A stretch of 64,000 nt of DNA. It comes from Gordonia jacobaea (GTDB taxonomy: Bacteria > Actinomycetota > Actinomycetes > Mycobacteriales > Mycobacteriaceae). This document shows positions 43,369 to 53,800 of this stretch, piece by piece. Made by a program: the position numbers and the translations under genes. Numbering within the stretch: position 1 is the first letter of the stretch; each line of letters starts with the position of its first letter. The stretch lies in contig NZ_LDTZ01000013.1 in the NCBI RefSeq assembly GCF_001186365.1, positions 1 to 64,000 of the forward strand, given 5' to 3'. The notes beneath the pieces were generated by a model. The model had not been told where the DNA came from. It worked only from the letters and a program-made list of their open reading frames with translations, and did no database searches.

Positions 43369-46017
43369 GTGACCGACTCGACGCCTGCACTGCCGAAATC
43401 CTGGGACCCCGCCGACCACGAGTCGAAGCTCTACCAGGGCTGGGTTGATGCCGGGTATTTCACGCCGGATGCTTCCAGTGACAAGCCCGCGTACTCCATC
43501 GTCATCCCGCCGCCCAACGTCAACGGGTCGCTGCACATGGGGCACGCCTACGAGCACGTCCTGATGGACGCCTTGACCCGCCGCGCACGCATGCAGGGTT
43601 TCGAGACGCTGTGGCTGCCCGGTATGGACCACGCCGCCATTGCGATGCAGACCATGGTCGAGCGCAAACTCGCTGCCGAGGGACTCACCCGCGACGATCT
43701 CGGTCGCGATGCCTTCATCGAACGCGTCTGGCAGGAAAAGGCCGAGATCAGCGGCAACATCGGTGAGCAGATGCGCCGACTCGGCGATGGCGTCGACTGG
43801 ACCCGCGAACGCTTCACCATGGACGAGGGCCTGTCCCGGGCGGTCCAGACCGTATTCAAGAAGATGTACGACGACGGCCTGATCTATCAGGCAGAGCGTC
43901 TCGTCAACTGGTCGCCGGTGCTCAAGACCGCGGTCAGCGACATCGAGGTCAGCTACGCCGACGTCGAGGGCGAGCTCGTCAGCTTCCGCTACGGATCGCT
44001 CGACGATGCCGAGCCGCACATCGTCGTCGCGACGACTCGAATGGAGACGATGCTCGGCGATACCGCGATCGCTGTGCATCCCGACGACGAACGGTATGCC
44101 GCGCTCGTCGGGACCGAACTCGAGCATCCCTTCCTCGACCGCAAGATCCCGGTCATCGCCGACGACTATGTCGACCCCGAATTCGGCACCGGAGCCGTCA
44201 AGATCACCCCCGCGCACGACCCGAACGACTTCGCGGTCGGCGCCCGACATGATCTGCCGATGCCGACGATCATGGACGAAGAAGCCCGCATCGCCGACAC
44301 CGGAACGCAATTCGACGGCATGGACCGCTTCGAGGCGCGGGTCAAGATCCGCGAGGCCCTGGCTGCGCAGGGCCGCATCGTGAAAGAGGTTCGGCCGTAC
44401 CTGCACAGCGTCGGACACTCCGAACGGACCGGTGAGCCGATCGAGCCGCGGCTGTCGATGCAGTGGTGGGTCGCCGTCGAGTCGCTGGCAAAGGCCGCAG
44501 GCGACGCCGTGCGTGACGGATCAACGGTCATCCATCCGAAGTCGATGGAGCCGCGCTGGTTCGCGTGGGTCGACGACATGCACGACTGGTGCATCTCGCG
44601 TCAGCTCTGGTGGGGTCACCGCATCCCGATCTGGTACGGACCCGACGGCGAGGTGGTCTGCGTCGGCCCCGACGAGCAGGCCCCCGAGGGCTACGTCCAG
44701 GAGACCGACGTGCTCGACACGTGGTTCTCGTCGGGATTGTGGCCGTTCTCGACGCTCGGCTGGCCGGACGATACCCCCGACTTCGAGAAGTTCTATCCCA
44801 ACTCGGTGCTCGTCACGGGCTACGACATCCTGTTCTTCTGGGTCGCCCGGATGATGATGTTCGGTACCTACGTCGGCAAGGATTTCGACGCCGACAAGAA
44901 GGTGCCGTTCCACAACCTGTTCCTGCACGGACTCGTGCGCGACGAGCACGGCCGCAAGATGTCGAAGTCACGCGGCAACGGCATCGATCCCCTCGACTGG
45001 GTCGACCGTTTCGGCGCCGACGCGCTGCGGTTCACACTTGCCCGTGGCGCGAATCCCGGATCGGACATCTCTGTCGGCGAGGATCACGCCCAGTCATCGC
45101 GCAACTTCGCGACCAAGCTGTACAACGCCACCAAGTTCGCCCTGATGAACGGTGCGCAGGTGCCTGCGGACGGCGAGTTGCCCGATGCCGCCGACCTGAC
45201 CGTCGCCGACCGCTGGATTCTCGGGCGCCTCGACGAGGTTCTCGCCGAGGTCGACGCCGGATTCGACTCGTACGAGTTCTCCAAGGCATGCGAGGCGCTG
45301 TATCACTTCGCGTGGGACGAGGTCTGCGACTGGTACCTCGAGCTCGCGAAAGTGCAGTTCGCACAAGATGATCCGCAACGCTCGCGGTCGACAGCGCTGG
45401 TGCTCGGCGCTGTCCTCGACCCGCTGCTGCGCGCGTTGTCGCCGGTCATGCCGTTCGTCACCGAGGTGTTGTGGAAGACGCTGACCGGTGGCGAGTCCGT
45501 GGTGATCGCGTCGTGGCCGACGCGTTCGGGGCGTCCGGTCGACGCCGCCGCGGCAACCGAAGTCGACGACCTCCAGCGACTGATCACCGAGGTTCGACGC
45601 TTCCGCAGCGACCAGGGACTCCGTCCCGGGCAACGGGTCGCGGCCGAGATCGACGGCCTCGACGCCGCCGGGCTCTCCGACGTGCGGCCCTATCTCGACT
45701 CGCTCGCCCGTCTCGACGGTGCCGGCGACGACTTCTCCGCGACCGCCACGGTCGACGTCCGGCTGTCGGCGGCGACCGTCACCGTCCGGATCGACACGTC
45801 CGGGACCGTCGACATCGAAGCCGAACGCAAACGTGCGGCCAAAGACCTGGCCGCCGCTGAGAAGGAACTCGCACAGACGACGGCCAAGCTCGGAAACGAG
45901 CAGTTCCTCGCGAAGGCTCCCGACAACGTCGTCGCCAAGATCCGGGAACGACAGCAGGTCGCGACCGAAGAAGTCGAGCGGCTCGGGGCGAAACTGGCAT
46001 CGCTGGGCGGATCATGA
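43369..46017 (+). CDS. valS: Valyl-tRNA synthetase
   Basis: An 882-residue class I synthetase, GTG start. HIGH motif as [17 protein letters not shown] (residues 45-61), the CP1 editing domain in the middle ([15 protein letters not shown]), KMSKS as [10 protein letters not shown] (about 530), and a C-terminal coiled coil ([20 protein letters not shown]) that binds tRNA. Its stop overlaps folC as ATGA. Confidence 0.97.
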   Translation: MTDSTPALPKSWDPADHESKLYQGWVDAGYFTPDASSDKPAYSIVIPPPNVNGSLHMGHAYEHVLMDALTRRARMQGFETLWLPGMDHAAIAMQTMVERKLAAEGLTRDDLGRDAFIERVWQEKAEISGNIGEQMRRLGDGVDWTRERFTMDEGLSRAVQTVFKKMYDDGLIYQAERLVNWSPVLKTAVSDIEVSYADVEGELVSFRYGSLDDAEPHIVVATTRMETMLGDTAIAVHPDDERYAALVGTELEHPFLDRKIPVIADDYVDPEFGTGAVKITPAHDPNDFAVGARHDLPMPTIMDEEARIADTGTQFDGMDRFEARVKIREALAAQGRIVKEVRPYLHSVGHSERTGEPIEPRLSMQWWVAVESLAKAAGDAVRDGSTVIHPKSMEPRWFAWVDDMHDWCISRQLWWGHRIPIWYGPDGEVVCVGPDEQAPEGYVQETDVLDTWFSSGLWPFSTLGWPDDTPDFEKFYPNSVLVTGYDILFFWVARMMMFGTYVGKDFDADKKVPFHNLFLHGLVRDEHGRKMSKSRGNGIDPLDWVDRFGADALRFTLARGANPGSDISVGEDHAQSSRNFATKLYNATKFALMNGAQVPADGELPDAADLTVADRWILGRLDEVLAEVDAGFDSYEFSKACEALYHFAWDEVCDWYLELAKVQFAQDDPQRSRSTALVLGAVLDPLLRALSPVMPFVTEVLWKTLTGGESVVIASWPTRSGRPVDAAAATEVDDLQRLITEVRRFRSDQGLRPGQRVAAEIDGLDAAGLSDVRPYLDSLARLDGAGDDFSATATVDVRLSAATVTVRIDTSGTVDIEAERKRAAKDLAAAEKELAQTTAKLGNEQFLAKAPDNVVAKIRERQQVATEEVERLGAKLASLGGS

Positions 46018-47621
46018 GTTCGCGCGACGGTCGGTCAGGTCGGGGAGACGATTACTCGCCCGACCCGTCGGACTTGGACTCCTCAGACGGGGACTACGTG
46101 GAAGATGACGGGGAGCCGATCTTCACGTCGGCAGATTTCGCCGGTTACGAGGACGGCGACGTCGAGCCCGATCCGATGAATCTCGGTTCGCTCCTCGGCG
46201 ACGACCTCGACGACACACCGATCATCGTCGTCGACAGTCCGTCCGATCTTGCCGAGCTCGCCGAGTTGGAGAACGAACTCGACACGCGGTGGCCGGAAAC
46301 GCGGATCGAGCCGTCGCTGACCCGTATCGCGGCGTTGATGGATCTGCTTGGTTCACCTCAGCACGCCTATCCGGCGATCCACGTCGCCGGCACCAACGGG
46401 AAGACGTCGGTCACTCGGATGATCGACTCGCTGATGGTCGCGCTGCATCGTCGATCCGGTCGGTACACCAGCCCGCACCTACAGCGCGTCACAGAACGAA
46501 TCGCTGTCGACGGCCGCCCGATTCCGGCGCGCGACTTCATCGACACCTACCGCGACATCGAGCCGTACGTCACGATGGTCGACGATTCGTCGACCGCGGC
46601 CGACGGTCCGCGCATGAGCAAGTTCGAGGTGCTCACGGCCATCGCGTTCGCATACTTTGCCGAGGCGCCGGTCGACGTCGCCGTCGTCGAGACCGGGATG
46701 GGCGGGCGCTGGGACGCGACCAACGTCGTCGACGCGACGGTCGCTGTCATCACCCCGATCGCGATGGATCACGCCGACTACCTCGGCGATTCGCTCGCGG
46801 CGATCGCGGGGGAGAAGGCCGGGATCATCAAGCCCGCCAAGGACGATCTGGTCGTGACCGATCCGGTGACCGTGATCTCGCCGCAGCAGCCGGAGGTGAT
46901 GGACGTGCTGTTGCGCGAGGCCGTCGCACAAGACACCGTCGTCGCGCGGCAGAATTCCGAGTTCGCAGTCCTCGAGTCCGTCACGGCGGTCGGTGGGCAA
47001 CTGCTGCGCCTGCAAGGTCTCGGCGGCGTCTACGACGAGGTGTTCCTGCCGCTGCACGGCGAGCATCAGGCAGCCAACGCGTCGATTGCGCTCGCCGCTG
47101 TCGAGGCGTTCTTCGGTGCGGGACCGGGCCGCCAACTCGACATCGACGCCGTGCGTGCGGGGTTCGCTGCGGTCAGCAGTCCCGGCAGGCTCGAACGTGT
47201 CCGCAGTGCGCCGACCGTCTTCGTCGACGCCGCGCACAATCCCCACGGGGCACACGCACTCGCGCACGCACTCACCGAGGAGTTCGACTTCCGACGGCTC
47301 GTCGGAGTGATCGGCATGCTCGGCGACAAGGATGCCGCGGGCTTTCTCACCGAACTCGAACCGGTACTCGACGCGGTGGTCATCACCAATAACGGCTCGC
47401 CGAGAGCGGTCGACGCCGAGACGCTCGCCGAGACCGCGCGCGAGGTCTTCGGAGAGGAGCGGGTGCACGTCGAACCCTTCCTGCCCGACGCCGTCGAAGC
47501 AGCGATCGGACTCGCGGAGGAATCCGACGGCGAACCGGTCTCGGGTGCCGGGGTGGTCATCACCGGTTCGGTAGTGACGGCAGGCGCCGGACGAACGCTG
47601 TTCGGGAAGGAGCCCGCATGA
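46014..47621 (+). CDS. folC: Dihydrofolate synthase / folylpolyglutamate synthase with acidic N-terminal extension
   Basis: A 535-residue protein. The Mur-ligase core starts near residue 95: [17 protein letters not shown] (P-loop), [51 protein letters not shown] and [14 protein letters not shown]. It makes dihydrofolate and adds glutamates to it. The first 85 residues are Asp/Ser/Glu-rich ([20 protein letters not shown]) and not part of the enzyme. A start inside would lose the ATGA coupling to valS. Confidence 0.94.
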   Translation: MSSRDGRSGRGDDYSPDPSDLDSSDGDYVEDDGEPIFTSADFAGYEDGDVEPDPMNLGSLLGDDLDDTPIIVVDSPSDLAELAELENELDTRWPETRIEPSLTRIAALMDLLGSPQHAYPAIHVAGTNGKTSVTRMIDSLMVALHRRSGRYTSPHLQRVTERIAVDGRPIPARDFIDTYRDIEPYVTMVDDSSTAADGPRMSKFEVLTAIAFAYFAEAPVDVAVVETGMGGRWDATNVVDATVAVITPIAMDHADYLGDSLAAIAGEKAGIIKPAKDDLVVTDPVTVISPQQPEVMDVLLREAVAQDTVVARQNSEFAVLESVTAVGGQLLRLQGLGGVYDEVFLPLHGEHQAANASIALAAVEAFFGAGPGRQLDIDAVRAGFAAVSSPGRLERVRSAPTVFVDAAHNPHGAHALAHALTEEFDFRRLVGVIGMLGDKDAAGFLTELEPVLDAVVITNNGSPRAVDAETLAETAREVFGEERVHVEPFLPDAVEAAIGLAEESDGEPVSGAGVVITGSVVTAGAGRTLFGKEPA

Positions 47622-48049
47622 GCGAATCATCCGGCAACACACCGGAATCCGCGGCCACGCCCAAGTTCACGCCACCGACGAACGACCCGTGGAAGGGTCT
47701 GCGTGGCGTGATGGCGGGCACCATGGTGCTCGAGGTCATCGTCATGATCCTGACGTTCCCGATCGTTGCGCGGGTGGGCAACGGCCTGACCTGGGTGTCG
47801 GGGACGTATCTGGGTGTGGTGACCCTTCTGATGGTGCTCGCTGCCGGAATGCAGAAGCGACCACAAGCGCTCAACATGAACCTGGCGCTGCAGGTCCTCG
47901 TCATCATCGGCGGTGTCTTTCACTGGTCGATCGCGGTGATCGGCGTGATCTTCGGTTGCGTCTGGCTCTATATCCGCTACATCAAGGGCGACGTGCAGCG
48001 TCGAATCGACCGCGGTTTGCTCTATGGCCAGGAGCCGATCGAGAGCTGA
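47618..48049 (+). CDS. DUF4233 membrane protein (Rv2446c-like)
   Basis: A 143-residue protein from an ATG that overlaps the folC stop. Four membrane helices: GVMAGTMVLEVIVMILTFPI, a second at LGVVTLLMVLAAGMQ, a third at ALQVLVIIGGVFHWSIAVI and a fourth at IFGVWLYIRY-like sequence (VIFGCVWLYIRYIKGD). The coupling of valS-folC-DUF4233-ndk is conserved across Mycobacteriales. Function unknown. Confidence 0.85.
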   Translation: MSESSGNTPESAATPKFTPPTNDPWKGLRGVMAGTMVLEVIVMILTFPIVARVGNGLTWVSGTYLGVVTLLMVLAAGMQKRPQALNMNLALQVLVIIGGVFHWSIAVIGVIFGCVWLYIRYIKGDVQRRIDRGLLYGQEPIES

Positions 48050-48150
48050 AGCGCCCCGCCGCAATTGTCCGATTAGCGCGCGGCACAACGGATTTCGCTA
48101 CTGTGGCGTCCCGGAAGACAAGAACTTGTCGACGCTGAGGGGGCGCTGCC

Positions 48151-49044
48151 GTGACTGACCTGACCTATCCGCAAGCGGCGATACTCGGCCTTCTGCAGGG
48201 CGTCACCGAACTGTTTCCGGTGTCGAGTCTCGGGCATTCGATCCTCGTGCCCGCCTGGCTCGGTGGCGATTGGGCGAAACTGGTCACGGAGTCCAAGAGT
48301 TCGGGGCACACCCCGTTTCTGGCCTTCGTCGTCGCACTGCACGTCGCGACCGCACTGGCCCTGATCCTGTTCTACTGGCGCGACTGGGTGCGCATCGTCG
48401 CGGGCTTCATCCGATCGCTTCGTCACCGAAGCGTCGACGACGACAGCGACGCCCGCCTGGCGTGGCTGCTCATCGCGGGCACGATTCCGGTCGGTGTCGT
48501 GGGATTGATCGCAGAGAAGCCGCTACGCGTGCTGTTCGCGACCCCGCTGGCGGCGGCGATCCTGCTCTTCCTCAACGGACTGGTGCTGCTTACCACCGAG
48601 CTTTTGCGCAGGCGCCGTGGTCGAATCGGGCGACACTCCGTGGCCCGGCAGGCGCCGGCCCGGTCGGTCACGTCGCTGTCGATGAAAGAAGGTACGGCGA
48701 TCGGGTCGGCTCAGATACTCGCGCTGTTCCCGGGGATCTCGCGCTCGGGATCGACGATTTCAGCGGGCCTCCTGCGAGGCCTCGATCACGAGGACGCCGC
48801 CCACTTCGCATTCCTGCTCGCCACGCCCGTCATCCTTGCCGCTGGGGTGCTCAAGATCCCCGAACTCTTCGGGCCGGACGGTCAGGGCATCGGGGGCCAG
48901 GTACTCGTCGGGTCGGTGTGCGCGTTTGTCGCGGCGTTCGCGGCTGTCGCATTTCTGGCAAAGTACTTCCACACGAGAACGCTGTATCCGTTCGTGGTCT
49001 ATTGCCTCGCGGCGGGCGCGATCAGCATCGTGCACTTCGCCTGA
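48151..49044 (+). CDS. uppP: Undecaprenyl-diphosphatase UppP/BacA
   Basis: A 297-residue membrane protein, GTG start. LGLLQGVTELFPVSSLGHS carries the conserved catalytic E-x3-P-V-S-S-x-G-H, and AQILALFPGISRSGSTISAG the second motif with PGISRSG. About eight membrane helices. It recycles the lipid carrier of peptidoglycan and arabinogalactan by removing a phosphate, and overexpression gives bacitracin tolerance. Inserted between the DUF4233 gene and ndk, unlike M. tuberculosis. Confidence 0.93.
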   Translation: MTDLTYPQAAILGLLQGVTELFPVSSLGHSILVPAWLGGDWAKLVTESKSSGHTPFLAFVVALHVATALALILFYWRDWVRIVAGFIRSLRHRSVDDDSDARLAWLLIAGTIPVGVVGLIAEKPLRVLFATPLAAAILLFLNGLVLLTTELLRRRRGRIGRHSVARQAPARSVTSLSMKEGTAIGSAQILALFPGISRSGSTISAGLLRGLDHEDAAHFAFLLATPVILAAGVLKIPELFGPDGQGIGGQVLVGSVCAFVAAFAAVAFLAKYFHTRTLYPFVVYCLAAGAISIVHFA

Positions 49045-49286
49045 GCGGCGTCGACGTTCCTTTGGCACCGCTGTAGGCCAGAAATGTGATGTATGCATCT
49101 TTGCATTCTGTGTGTGCTCTGTGACAATGACGGGGCGCAAGCGCCTGGGGACAATGGCAAGGCGCCCGCTCAGGGGGCGTGGTCGACGATCCTCAAGCCC
49201 CACGAAGAACCGATGACGCCTGGTAGCCGCCGGCAACGAGGTGTCCCATACGACGTCGAACACGTCATCACACCGAGAGGAGTCGC

Positions 49287-49838
49287 GTGACCTTTAGCGC
49301 ACCGACCACCCGTATCAACCACACCGCAGCGAAGACATCGCGAAACCTTCGTCTCGCCGCGGCGACAGCAGCCTCGATGGCGCTGGTACCACTGGGTGTG
49401 ATCAGCGCGCCGGAGGCAGTGGCCGCTCCCGAAAAGCCGACGCCCCAGTCCGTCGCTCCCCAGTCCGCCAATCCACAGTCGGCGACACCTCAATCGGTGG
49501 CGCCCTCCGCGCGGGGCGGTGCGTCGGACTCCGACATTCCGCTTCCGACGCCCGGACCGCCGATGCCTGTTCCGGGTGAGGCGTTCGGCTACCTCGCGAC
49601 GCACGACCTCACCAAGCGCATGGACTCGATGAACCTGCCGCAGGCCGTCGCAGCACTGCCGGTGCCGGATTCCTATCGGCCAGCGAACCTGGCCTTCGCA
49701 GGCCAGTTCGACAGGGCGGTGACCGCGGCACTCGCCTCGCCGGGCGGATGCGTCCAGGTGATCATCAACTCGCACACCGCAGCGGGCAATCTCTTCGACT
49801 ACGGATTCTTCCCGATCGAGCCCAAATACTGCCCCTGA
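49287..49838 (+). CDS. Small secreted protein with PQSA repeats
   Basis: A 183-residue protein from GTG with GAGAGGAGTC upstream. A signal sequence follows a basic N-terminus (LRLAAATAASMALVPLGVIS) with cleavage near AVAA. A degenerate repeat, PQSVAPQSANPQSATPQS, precedes a folded C-terminal part with two Cys (GGCVQVIINSHTAAG and KYCP at the very end), probably a disulfide. Function unknown; the 20 bp around its stop are duplicated. Confidence 0.8.
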   Translation: MTFSAPTTRINHTAAKTSRNLRLAAATAASMALVPLGVISAPEAVAAPEKPTPQSVAPQSANPQSATPQSVAPSARGGASDSDIPLPTPGPPMPVPGEAFGYLATHDLTKRMDSMNLPQAVAALPVPDSYRPANLAFAGQFDRAVTAALASPGGCVQVIINSHTAAGNLFDYGFFPIEPKYCP

Positions 49839-49859
49839 CGGACAAGTACTGCCCCTGAC
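49827..49859 (+). repeat. 20-bp tandem duplication over the stop of the secreted protein
   Basis: TACTGCCCCTGAC occurs at 49827-49839 and again at 49847-49859, each encoding YCP-stop. The second copy is outside the gene, so this is a recent local duplication of the C-terminal end. Confidence 0.8.
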
Positions 49860-49935
49860 CGATTAGTAGTACCCGCCCGGCTGCGAATCACGAGGTCGGG
49901 GTGGCGTGCGGGCGTCGGGTCGCTACAGTGTGCTC

Positions 49936-50352
49936 GTGACTGAACGGACTCTGGTACTCATCAAGCCCGACGGCGTTTCGCGTTCGCTCGTCGGCGACAT
50001 CCTCGCCCGCATCGAGCGCAAAGGCCTGACCTTCGCGGCACTCGAGCTCAAAAACGTCAGCGACGACCTCGCGGCCAAGCACTACGCGGAGCACGAGGGC
50101 AAGCCCTTCTATCCGTCGCTGGTCGAGTTCATCACGTCGGGTCCGCTGGTCGCGGCCGTGCTCGAGGGGCCGCGTGCTGTTGCCGCGTTCCGTCAGATCG
50201 CGGGCGGAACCGACCCCGTGGAGAAGGCCGTACCGGGCACGATCCGCGGCGATTACGCGCTCAGCACCCAGTACAACCTCGTCCACGGATCGGACTCGCC
50301 GGAATCGGCGGAGCGTGAGATCGCGCTCTGGTTTCCCGCACTGAACGACTGA
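49936..50352 (+). CDS. ndk: Nucleoside diphosphate kinase
   Basis: A 138-residue protein from GTG at 49936. Typical Ndk: [40 protein letters not shown], and [20 protein letters not shown] with the phosphorylated His. It transfers phosphate from ATP to all NDPs. Followed by a strong terminator before the rne leader. Confidence 0.97.
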   Translation: MTERTLVLIKPDGVSRSLVGDILARIERKGLTFAALELKNVSDDLAAKHYAEHEGKPFYPSLVEFITSGPLVAAVLEGPRAVAAFRQIAGGTDPVEKAVPGTIRGDYALSTQYNLVHGSDSPESAEREIALWFPALND

Positions 50353-50371
50353 GCAAGAACCCGCGTAGCCC

Positions 50372-50409
50372 AGCGCGCGTCGGCGGTTGTCAAGCCGCTG
50401 ACGCGCGCT
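50372..50409 (+). terminator. Terminator of ndk
   Basis: AGCGCGCGTC (50372-50381) pairs with GACGCGCGCT (50400-50409) with an inner GGCGG/CCGC extension, followed by TTATCGC. Confidence 0.85.
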
Positions 50410-50411
50410 TT

Positions 50412-50803
50412 ATCGCATAGTTTGCGGGATATGTCGCACCGTGTGGGATACTTGCTTGGTTATCGCGAACACACTCTGCTCGTGATGACGACGATGGCGT
50501 TCGGCGTCGGACACAGCAGTGGAGATTGTTGCCCATGGCGGCAATCCGCACAGCGCCCGTTCGGCAGATCGCTTTCCCCATCGACGTCGAGAACAGACTC
50601 GACGGGCGGCCCAGGCCGTCACGCATGGCGTGGAAGGCATGACGGATCTCATCACCCAGCAAGAGCGCAACCTGCGGAGTCCGGACAACGGAACACCAGG
50701 AGCGCGGAGACCATATAACACCGGTCCGCACAGGACCGGGACACACGAGAGACCCCCGCGTGGCCGCCGACAATGTCGCGCCCGGGGGTTCAAGGAGACA
50801 TCA
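50412..50803 (+). promoter_or_regulatory. Long structured leader of rne
   Basis: 392 bp without a gene between the ndk terminator and the rne start. TTGCGG (50422-50427) and GATACT (50447-50452) form a weak promoter with long spacing. Two hairpins follow: CCGGTCC/GGACCGG (50721-50727 with 50733-50739) and ACCCCCG/CGGGGGT (50752-50758 with 50783-50789), the latter ending 2 bp before the AAGGAG. That layout would suit self-control of RNase E by cutting its own leader, as known in E. coli. Confidence 0.5.
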
Positions 50804-53800
50804 GTGACCGACAACGGGTCGCCGATCGACGCGAACGCTGCGTCAGGCTCGGCGGAGGATTTTCCCAGCAAGCTTCGGGTGCACGCGCTGGCGCGCACGC
50901 TCGGCCTCACGAGTAGGCAGGTGCTTGCGCACCTCACCGAGCTGGGCTGGCCCAGCCGGAGTGCTCAGTCGAGCGTCGAACGCAGCATGGCGCAAGCCGT
51001 CGCCGACCGTGTACGCAACGACGTCGAGGTCGACGACGCCGCGGTACCCGCCGAGGCGGCCGATTCCGCATCGGAGCAGGCACCCTCGACGGCAGAACCA
51101 ACAGGGCCCGCCGAAGCTTCTGACCAGGGCGAACCTGCGAGCACGCCGGAGGCCGGCGGCGCGGAAAGTGCCGACGCCGCAGGTAACGCTGCGGCCGTAG
51201 ACGAGGCGCCCGTCGACGCCGCACCGGACAGCGACGCAGCAGACGTCACGGTGTCCGAGGTGTCTGCACCCGCCGACGCAGCGGCCGAGGCGGCCGACGT
51301 CGAGCCGAGCGCACAGGCGCATGCTCCGCACACTCTCTCGCTCTTCTCGGCGATCGAGACCGAGAAGCCGCAGGTCGCGGCGCCTGCCGAGGAGATCGCC
51401 GCCAGCCCGCTCTTCCTTCCCCCGCAGCCCGCCGCCGCGTCTGACGCACCCAGCGGCCGCCACCGTAAGAGCAGTGACGACTCTGCGTCGGATGGTTCGC
51501 AGCGTGGCGCCAAGAGTGGTCGGCCGACGTCTGAGCGTTCCGCGCCGAACGCGACCGACGAGAGTGCCGAGGACTCCTCGGACTCCGGCAACAACGCCGG
51601 CTCCGATGACAGCGAAGGCTCCGACAACGGGAGCTCCGGCGACGACAGTGGCCGTAATCGTCGACGTCGTCGTGGCAGGCGTGGTCGTGGCCGCGGTCGC
51701 GGCGATCAGAACGAGCGTGACCAGAACGAGGACACCGACTCGTCGGACGATTCCGACCAGTCTGATTCTGATCGGTCCGATTCCGATCTTTCCGACTCCG
51801 ATCATTCGGATTCTCAGTCGGACAACGATCGACCCGCGGGCAAGAAGCGGAAGAAGTCCGGCAAGGGCAAGCCAGCAGAGGGCAAGAACTCAGCGGGCAA
51901 CAGCGGTCAGGGCGAGAGTCAGGATGACGGGCGCGGGCAGGGCCCGGGTTCGGCAGACGATTCCAACGCCGCGGACGATTCCGCCGACAAGGGCGACAAT
52001 CAGGCCGACGGCAACGCCGACGACTCGGATGATGCCGAATCCGGAGACGGATCGTCGACCAAGCGCCGCAGGCGCCGTCGTCGCCGTAAGGGTGGAGCAG
52101 AATCCGACGACTCATCGTCGCCCGACGATCCGCCGAACACCGTCGTCCACGAGCGGGAGCCGCGCAGCAAGCGTGCCCGCGACGAGGTGCAGGGGATTTC
52201 GGGGTCGACGCGCCTCGAGGCCAAGCGCCAGCGACGTCGCGACGGTCGGGACGCGGGGCGTCGTCGACCACCGATTCTGAGTGAGTCGGAGTTCCTCGCG
52301 CGCCGCGAGGCCGTCGACCGGGTGATGGTCGTGCGTGAGCGCAGCGCCAACGTTCGACTCTCGCAGTCCGACGAGCATGATCACGTCACTCCCGTCGAGG
52401 ACTACACGCAGGTCGCCGTGCTCGAAGATGGTGTGCTCGTCGAGCACTTCGTCACCACGGAGACGTCGTCGTCGATGGTCGGCAACATCTACATCGGGCG
52501 CGTGCAGAACGTGCTGCCCGGCATGGAGGCCGCGTTCGTCGACATCGGTCGCGGTCGCAACGGCGTTCTCTACGCGGGTGAGGTCAACTGGGACGCTGCC
52601 GGACTCGACGGCGGGTCGCGCAAGATCGAACAGGCCCTCAAACCGGGTGATCCGGTGCTCGTGCAGGTCAGCAAGGACCCTGTCGGTCACAAGGGTGCTC
52701 GCTTGACCACGCAGATCTCGCTGGCTGGTCGCTACCTGGTCTACGTGCCGGGTGGAACGTCGACCGGCATCAGCCGCAAGCTTCCCGACGTCGAGCGCAA
52801 GCGGCTCAAGCAGATCCTCGCCAAGCTCGTCCCCGACGATGCCGGCGTCATCATCCGCACCGCGTCGGAGGGTGTCAGCGCCGACGACCTCGCTGCCGAC
52901 ATCGAGCGACTCGAGAAGCAGTGGAAGTCGATCGACGAGGCGTTCGGCAAGGCCAACAAGGGATCGGTGTCGCCGCGCGCGCTCTACGAGGAGCCGGACC
53001 TGCTGGTCCGCGTGGTCCGCGACCTGTTCAACGAGGACTTCAAGAAGCTCGTCGTCGAAGGCGACAAGGCGTGGAACCTCGTCGAGGGATACGTCAGTTC
53101 GGTCGCGCCCGACCTCATGGATCGGGTGGAGCGCTTCGAGCGTCCGCGCGCCGACGCACCCGACTCCTTCGTCGTGCACCGCATCGACGAGCAACTCGCC
53201 AAGGCACTCGACCGCAAGGTGTGGCTGCCGTCGGGCGGCACGCTGATCATCGAGCACACCGAGGCGATGACCGTCGTCGACGTCAATACGGGCAAGTTCA
53301 CCGGCTCCGGGGGCAACCTCGAGGAGACGGTGACCCGCAACAACCTCGAGGCAGCGGAAGAGATCGTGCGGCAGATGCGTCTGCGCGATATCGGCGGCAT
53401 GATCATCGTCGACTTCATCGACATGGTGCTCGAATCCAACCGCGACCTGGTGCTGCGTCGACTCACGGAGGCCTTGTCGCGCGATCGCACGCGCCACCAG
53501 GTGTCCGAGGTGACGTCGCTGGGCCTCGTGCAGATGACGCGTAAGCGACTCGGTACTGGACTTCTCGAAGCGTTCTCCACAACCTGCACGACGTGCGGCG
53601 GCCGCGGGATCATCGTGCATTCGAGTCCTGTCGAGGTGACGTCCGACGACGGCGGAAAGTCGGAGAACACCGGCTCGAAGCGCTCGCGGCGCAGCAAGAA
53701 GAAGGCGGAGCCGGTCGAGCAGAAGCCTGCTCACAACCCGGCCGAGCATCCGATGTTCCGCGCGATGGCGGCCCACACGCACGACGAGGACGGCGAGGTC

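Noticed and set aside
50519..50803. In-frame upstream extension of rne
   Set aside because: No ribosome-binding site; the AAGGAG before GTG 50804 is strong and the extension would cover the leader hairpins.
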